From the NCBI GenBank assembly GCA_021789975.1, contig JAJYIT010000019.1, positions 17,963-81,962 on the forward strand: 64,000 bases of DNA. Reading direction: 5' to 3'. The notes below the pieces were generated by a model, which made no database searches, was not told where the DNA came from, and saw only the letters and a list, made by a program, of their open reading frames with translations. This document shows, one piece after another, positions 59,306 to 64,000 of this stretch (position 1 is its first letter; every line of letters begins with the position of its first letter). Source of the stretch: Bacteroidota bacterium (GTDB lineage: Bacteria; Bacteroidota; Ignavibacteria; Kryptoniales; JAKASW01). The position numbers and the translations under genes are program-made.

Positions 59306-61909
59306 TTACTTTAGCAGCAACAGTTTCTTCGTGGCCGAGTATGTGCCCGCTTGCATGTGGTAGAAATAGACTCCACTCGGGAGGTTGGAACCGTCAAGCG
59401 AGACGGAGTAAGTACCTGCAGATTCTCGCGTGTCAACGAGCGTTCTAATTTCTCTCCCAAGCGCATCATACACTTCCAAGGTCACGTGACTGCTCATTGG
59501 TAATTGATAACTGATAATCGTGGACGGATTGAACGGATTGGGATAGTTCTGCAAAAGTGAAAAGTCTTTGGGAACTAGCAAACTCTTTGATTTCACAAAT
59601 GAACTTCCAGGCCAACCGCCTTGATGGTAGAGCGAGATGATTTCAGTGTTGCTCAGGACACGATTGTATATTCGTATGTCATCGATCACCCCGGGAAAAC
59701 CGGTGGTCCCAAAACTGCCTAGCGTATTGTAGCCATTACCGATCTCCAGATCTGCGCTGGTGCCCGGAGCCATCTGGAAGACCTCTGAATTCTCAAGGGT
59801 TCCGTCCCAATAGAGTTGAGCTGTTTGCATCGCACTGTCGTATGTAAAGACAACGTTATGCCATTTACCCGGGACAAGTGTATCTGTCTCATAGAACCCT
59901 TGCCATGCTCCCTGGTGAGATGGTTCCGCACCGACGAAGTAGCCGCCCGCGAAAATTGCCCACCCGTCACTGCCCTTCGCAGCTTTGTTCAGAATTGTAT
60001 AAGCAGCATTGCTGATCGGTAATGTGCTACCATACTTGACCCAGCACGACGCAGTTACGTTTGAAGACTGCAAGGATATGTTGTTTCCACAATCAATATC
60101 ATCATAGACGCCGTCGAACAAGTAAGCACTGTTAGGATTGCGGAATCGATCACTTGTCAGTGTTGCCCCGTTGACTGTTCCGTCATTTCCGAAACCACTT
60201 TCGTCATTAGCATTGCCGTCGAACGGATAGTACGCGACCAGTCCCTCTGAAAGAGTCGATGTTATTATCTGACCAGTCTTCCCACTAATATAAATCGTTG
60301 AATCATTTGAAAGACTAACTTTCAAATCCCTCCAGCCATCCCTGTTGAGGTCGCTTGTTACCTGGATGCTCTGAACGGGTGCAGGTATGCTGTCGTTGTA
60401 CCACACCTGTGTCCCCTGCGGACCTTTGCCATCATACGGTGGCGCCTGCCCACTGATGTTATCACCCTCAAGCAGGAAGAGCACATTCAATCCTCCCAGA
60501 TCGTTATTGTAGCTCCCCGCAATAATTTCTTTCACTCCTTCGTTGTTCAAGTCCGAAATTACCAGCGTGCTGTCTGTCATCTGCCCATACCCGGGGTTCC
60601 AGTAATCTCCTATCAAAGAGCCGTTCGGACTCAAAACGCAAAGCCGTTGCGGAAACCACGGCGATTGCTGAGACCATGCGATGATCTCGTTCTGCCCGTT
60701 ACCTTCGAGGTCGGCTACCTTGATCACATGCACGTTAAAAGTGCTATCCGGCCAGTACACCCCGGTAGCTCCGGTCTGGAATTGCCATTCCTCCTGGCCT
60801 GTGCTGTCAAGCATAATAACCAACCCAAACGAATTCTGATCCGTACCGATCAAGACTTCTTTGTGACCGTTTCCGTATATGTCTGCGACATTGTTGCACA
60901 AGACGCTGCTGGGAGCAACATACTGCCAGAGAGTATTCCCGAACGAATTCTTTGCCGTGACAAGCGAGTCATTTACCTGAATTGTCGATATTGCTCCAGT
61001 CACCGAAGCATGTGGATTTGTAGTGATCTTGCCGTCCGCGACGACGGCGGCAGGATTCCCGGCATTGAAGATGAATGTCTGCCCCGAAGATCCTGTAGTG
61101 GAGATGGTCGTACTTCCGGCATTTCTAAAGTGAACCATCAGATTCAGAAGAGTTCCGGAACCTGCCAGTGGACTCGAGCTTGCCCATGCGACAGAAAGTA
61201 TGCCGTCTGCTGTGTCGGCATTGACTGTAGGTGAGTTACTCCCTACAACGCTTCCAGTTATATCTACTCCAGTCAGATAGGCAATCGATTTGTCATAGTA
61301 GACCTTGAACTGGAACGCCGTAACGCTCGAGCCTGTCAGATCCCCGACACTCACCGGTGCGATTGTGTCGGAGCCTGCTACTCCGGAGACGCTCGGCAGG
61401 CCGACGTTTATCGTCGTGCCCGATTGAAGAGTATTCGCACTGCCGTTCGTTACGCTTGCCAATGGGGTACCTGCGTTGAAGAGGAACGTCTGCCCCGACG
61501 CACCCGACGTGTTCAAGCTCGTCGTACCAGGATTCCTGAACTGGAAGTCTATATTTAGCAGCACGCCGGAGCCTGTCATCGGAGTCGCGCTTGCCCACGC
61601 GACTGCCAGTATTCCATCGGCAGTGTCCGCGTTGACCGTGGCGCTATTGCCAGCCGACAGAGTTCCAACATCGTTCACACCTGTCAGATAAACAATATTT
61701 TTGTTGTAATACATCTTGAACTGGAAAGCTGTCACGTTTGAATCGGTAACACTGCTCACTGTAATCGCTCCTTGTGCGGTGGAGCCAGCCTGTCCGGACA
61801 CTGTTGGCAAGCTTACGGTGATTTGCCCGAACGCAACGTTCGAGCCAAGGAGAAACAATAAAGTTGCGGCGATAAGGGTAGGGGAGAGGTGCAATTCTAA
61901 CTTCTTCAT
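59306..61909 (-). CDS. Exported protein with two cohesin-like domains, LamG domain and T9SS sorting domain
   Basis: The protein has 867 residues with a leader (MKKLELHLSPTLIAATLLFL to VAFGQ). Cohesin-like domain 1 (about 30-165) has VTAFQFKMYYNKNIVYLTGV, NADTADGILAVAWAS and QTFLFNAG. Domain 2 (about 168-305) repeats it (VTAFQFKVYYDKSIAYLTGV). A propeller-like region (330-560: VADLEGNGQNEIIAW, SDLNNEGVKEIIAG, SDLNRDGWRDLKVS) follows. The LamG fold (565-785) has GLVAYYPFDGNANDESGFGN and PGVIDDIRIYNRVLS, and a T9SS type A domain ends the chain (NYPNPFNPST, LPSGVYFYHM). No catalytic site is seen; it probably assembles or binds glycans at the surface. Confidence 0.82.
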   Translation of the reverse strand: MKKLELHLSPTLIAATLLFLLGSNVAFGQITVSLPTVSGQAGSTAQGAITVSSVTDSNVTAFQFKMYYNKNIVYLTGVNDVGTLSAGNSATVNADTADGILAVAWASATPMTGSGVLLNIDFQFRNPGTTSLNTSGASGQTFLFNAGTPLASVTNGSANTLQSGTTINVGLPSVSGVAGSDTIAPVSVGDLTGSSVTAFQFKVYYDKSIAYLTGVDITGSVVGSNSPTVNADTADGILSVAWASSSPLAGSGTLLNLMVHFRNAGSTTISTTGSSGQTFIFNAGNPAAVVADGKITTNPHASVTGAISTIQVNDSLVTAKNSFGNTLWQYVAPSSVLCNNVADIYGNGHKEVLIGTDQNSFGLVIMLDSTGQEEWQFQTGATGVYWPDSTFNVHVIKVADLEGNGQNEIIAWSQQSPWFPQRLCVLSPNGSLIGDYWNPGYGQMTDSTLVISDLNNEGVKEIIAGSYNNDLGGLNVLFLLEGDNISGQAPPYDGKGPQGTQVWYNDSIPAPVQSIQVTSDLNRDGWRDLKVSLSNDSTIYISGKTGQIITSTLSEGLVAYYPFDGNANDESGFGNDGTVNGATLTSDRFRNPNSAYLFDGVYDDIDCGNNISLQSSNVTASCWVKYGSTLPISNAAYTILNKAAKGSDGWAIFAGGYFVGAEPSHQGAWQGFYETDTLVPGKWHNVVFTYDSAMQTAQLYWDGTLENSEVFQMAPGTSADLEIGNGYNTLGSFGTTGFPGVIDDIRIYNRVLSNTEIISLYHQGGWPGSSFVKSKSLLVPKDFSLLQNYPNPFNPSTIISYQLPMSSHVTLEVYDALGREIRTLVDTRESAGTYSVSLDGSNLPSGVYFYHMQAGTYSATKKLLLLK

Positions 61910-61988
61910 ATATTTTTATCCTTTGTATTTGGAGCCGACATCACCACATGATCTGCGTTGACACCAGCCCATTCCAAACGTCACGACG

Positions 61989-63902
61989 TTATTTTAGAAG
62001 TTCCATCTTGATGGTGGCGACATGATCGCCTGCGATAATCCTGCAGAAATAGAGCCCTGATGCGACAAATTCTCCATCGCTTCCCGTTCCCTCCCACATC
62101 ACTTCGTGGTTCCCCGATTGTTGATATCCATTCACCAGCGTCTCCACCTTTTCTCCCAATACATTGTAAATAGCCAGGCTTACATTCGAACCCTCCGGCA
62201 ATGCATACTCGATCTTCGTCGATGGGTTAAACGGGTTTGGATAGTTATAGCTCAACTGGAACTTCACAGGCTTCTCGCTTATATCGACCGAACTCAGCGA
62301 TGATGTCACCCTATCGTTCAGTGAATAATTGCCGGTTAATGTTCCTCGCAAGCTGCCAGGCTGAACTCTCAATCTGAGTGATGCGATCGTTCCCTCGGGC
62401 AGATGCTTTATTCCTGCGATCGCTATTCGCAGTTTCCCGTTCTCGTAATGAGAAACCATATGCCACCCGTCCGGCAATTCAGATGTCATCCCCTCGTATT
62501 GGGCGAATGAAGGAACATTGACCACCGTGTAAACCGACCTCAACCCGGAAGTATTGCATGCTAAAAGTGGAATAGACAAAGTGCTGTCCGTGGACGTTGC
62601 ACCACCTAATGTCAACGAGCTTACCAGCTCAGAAGTCTTTTGCATAGCGACCGAAGCCGATGGCCACTGCCCGTAAACGACATAATACAAAATCCATGAT
62701 GCGTCGTATGCTCCGACCACACCGTCACCGTTTACATCTGCCGCAAGCAGCTGCGTCGGAGTCAGCGTATCCAATCCAACAACATATTTGAGAACCAAAG
62801 AAGCGTCCATGGCTTGTACAATCCCGTTCCCGTCCACATCTCCTCTCAGCACACTCAGAGTCGTTGCCTTTCCGTCGGTCACCGACACCGCCGGGTTCCC
62901 CGCATTGAGCATGAAGGTCTGTCCTGCCGGTCCGACTGTCGTCAGTGTCGTACTGCCGGTATCCCTGAATGCCATCCTCAAGTTGAGAAGTGTTCCCCAT
63001 CCCGATAGAGGCGTGGAGCTAGCCCAAGCAACCGAGAGTACCCCGTTTGAGGTGTCGGCGTTGACTATGGGTGTTGTGCCGGATATCAAGGTATTAGCGT
63101 TGTCAACGCCGGTCAGATACACGATATTCTTGTTGTAGTAGATCTTAAACTGAAATGCGGTAACATTGAGCCCCGTGAGGTCGCCGACTGCGATCGGCGC
63201 CGAAGTCTGCTTCCCCGTCGTACCCGAAACCCTGGGCAGTATAACGCTCACACTCTGTCCGGGAGTGCTCTGACCGACAGCGGCAGTCTCAGTTATGGGA
63301 CCGTTCATGGTGACTGTTGCTGAGGAACTCGAACCAGTGTAGGAGATAGACCCCGTGCCACTCCATCCTGAAAAGCTGTATCCCGTGTTCGGGGTAGCAT
63401 TAATCGAGATAGACGATCCGCTGTTGTACCAACCGCTTTGTGGGGAGACAATGCAGTTGCTCGCAGAAGTCATAGTCAAATAATATTGCGTCGTGAAGTT
63501 GGCGGTGTACGTCGTGCTGTTTGAAGGTGCTGTAATCGTGTGGGAAATCGATCCACCATCGCTCCAATTGCTCCAAACGTACTGGGTCCCTGTCCCTCCA
63601 CTCTGCGTATTCGATGTACCTATTGTGTGACTGCTACCTGAAGTCCAGTTGGAGAACGTTTGCGGACTTGTATAGTTGGTGCCATCCACCGTTATCGATA
63701 GTCCCGGCGGGGTGGTAGTTACTGTAAGACTACCCGACGCAGCTTGAGTAACTGTGAAGACAATAGTAGTGGAGTTGTTGGACTCATTGGATTCGGGTAC
63801 ACTGTTATTAACGTCCGCAGTCACAGTGGCACCGTAATTCTGGGCTATGTCCAGATTCAACGTTCGTGTAATTGTTGTTGATTTCGTCCGAAAGTTGCAC
63901 AA
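61989..63902 (-). CDS. Exported-type protein with cohesin-like, dockerin and T9SS domains; 5' end missing
   Basis: The visible frame has 637 codons from a TTG at 63902, but this start is not credible: there is no signal peptide, and the chain opens inside a CARDB-like domain (ADVNNSVPESNESNN near residue 35). Then come a PEGA-like stretch (57-140), a bacterial repeat sandwich (YSFSGWSGTGSISYTG), a cohesin-like domain (218-350: VTAFQFKIYYNKNIVYLTGV), and a dockerin type I pair (GDVDGNGIVQAMDASLVLKY and ADVNGDGVVGAYDASWILYY, about 355-415). The T9SS type A domain (NYPNPFNPST) ends it. The upstream part is probably cut off by a rearrangement or IS near 63895. It was once a cell-surface protein and may now be unexported. 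Confidence 0.72.
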   Translation of the reverse strand: MCNFRTKSTTITRTLNLDIAQNYGATVTADVNNSVPESNESNNSTTIVFTVTQAASGSLTVTTTPPGLSITVDGTNYTSPQTFSNWTSGSSHTIGTSNTQSGGTGTQYVWSNWSDGGSISHTITAPSNSTTYTANFTTQYYLTMTSASNCIVSPQSGWYNSGSSISINATPNTGYSFSGWSGTGSISYTGSSSSATVTMNGPITETAAVGQSTPGQSVSVILPRVSGTTGKQTSAPIAVGDLTGLNVTAFQFKIYYNKNIVYLTGVDNANTLISGTTPIVNADTSNGVLSVAWASSTPLSGWGTLLNLRMAFRDTGSTTLTTVGPAGQTFMLNAGNPAVSVTDGKATTLSVLRGDVDGNGIVQAMDASLVLKYVVGLDTLTPTQLLAADVNGDGVVGAYDASWILYYVVYGQWPSASVAMQKTSELVSSLTLGGATSTDSTLSIPLLACNTSGLRSVYTVVNVPSFAQYEGMTSELPDGWHMVSHYENGKLRIAIAGIKHLPEGTIASLRLRVQPGSLRGTLTGNYSLNDRVTSSLSSVDISEKPVKFQLSYNYPNPFNPSTKIEYALPEGSNVSLAIYNVLGEKVETLVNGYQQSGNHEVMWEGTGSDGEFVASGLYFCRIIAGDHVATIKMELLK

Positions 63903-63923
63903 TATTCCGCGGAAAATTGCACA
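63895..63923. repeat. Direct TTGCACA repeats around TTCCGCGGAA, possible IS end
   Basis: TTGCACA occurs at 63895-63901 and again at 63917-63923, with the perfect 10-bp palindrome TTCCGCGGAA (63905-63914) between. The T9SS gene loses its sensible 5' part exactly here. Short repeated terminal motifs are known for IS21-type elements, whose transposase gene would lie right of the window; only 77 further bases are visible, so this is tentative. Confidence 0.35.
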
Positions 63924-64000
63924 GTTGAAGATACCTATTTGTTAATGGTTTTCAAACGGAAGCTCTTTCCGTTGATGAGGAACGGATAGGAGTGGTGAAG

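Noticed and set aside
1..64000. rRNA and tRNA genes
   Set aside because: No tRNA cloverleaf or rRNA sequence was recognised by eye; a covariance-model scan would be needed to exclude a missed tRNA.

Overview
The window looks like a chromosomal segment from a saccharolytic, Gram-negative member of the Bacteroidota/Ignavibacteriota side of the FCB group. The evidence is: several exported proteins ending in a type IX secretion (T9SS type A) sorting domain with the NYPNPFNPST core; TonB-dependent receptors with an N-terminal carboxypeptidase-regulatory-like domain; PorV/PorQ-family and DUF5686 outer-membrane proteins; and good Shine-Dalgarno sites in front of most starts, which fits Ignavibacteria better than classical Bacteroidia. 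Placement is inferred; there is no rRNA or tRNA in the window. Almost everything from 1 to 57.4 kb is on the minus strand, so transcription runs right to left.

Layout. (1) 0-11 kb: a glycan-utilisation operon read as LacI-type repressor, TonB receptor, 1235-residue exported protein, PorV-like barrel, starch-binding-like exported protein, and the start of a GH66 dextranase cut by the window edge. No SusD gene is present. Two palindromes (core TGGAAGyACTTCCA) and a TTGACA promoter sit in front of the LacI gene. (2) 11.4-28.9 kb: a second locus aimed at uronate-containing glycans: a 1250-residue T9SS protein with an internal duplication, a TonB receptor, a beta-helix T9SS protein, a small barrel protein, a GH28 polygalacturonase-like enzyme, a GntR/LacI hybrid regulator, a cytoplasmic beta-glucuronidase, an SSS symporter and a secreted toroid protein. 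Its first gene has a promoter overlapped by two GTATAC palindromes. (3) 29-41.5 kb: secreted or periplasmic glycosidases (GH125, GH31, two GH63-like paralogues, one GDE-like) with a Uma2-type protein and a GDSL-esterase remnant. (4) 41.7-47.3 kb: a brnT/brnA toxin-antitoxin pair whose toxin carries an in-frame stop, an OPT transporter and a DUF5686 outer-membrane protein. (5) 47.4-55.3 kb: a complete kdpFABCDE potassium-uptake operon, including a 25-codon kdpF and a kdpE that appears to start at CTG overlapping the kdpD stop. (6) 55.6-64 kb: a membrane protein with a CxxC/CxxC tail, a broken BBP2 porin gene, a plus-strand TSUP permease with its DUF1634 partner, and two large T9SS proteins carrying cohesin-like and dockerin modules; the last appears to lose its 5' end at a repeat that could be an insertion-sequence edge.

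Working together, loci 1-3 suggest a cell that exports glycosidases, imports oligosaccharides through TonB receptors and finishes glucuronides in the cytoplasm, each locus with its own sugar-responsive repressor. The most interesting points are the SusD-less receptor operon, the cohesin/dockerin proteins carrying T9SS signals, the paired operators, the CTG start of kdpE, and the decaying brnT, BBP2 and GDSL genes.
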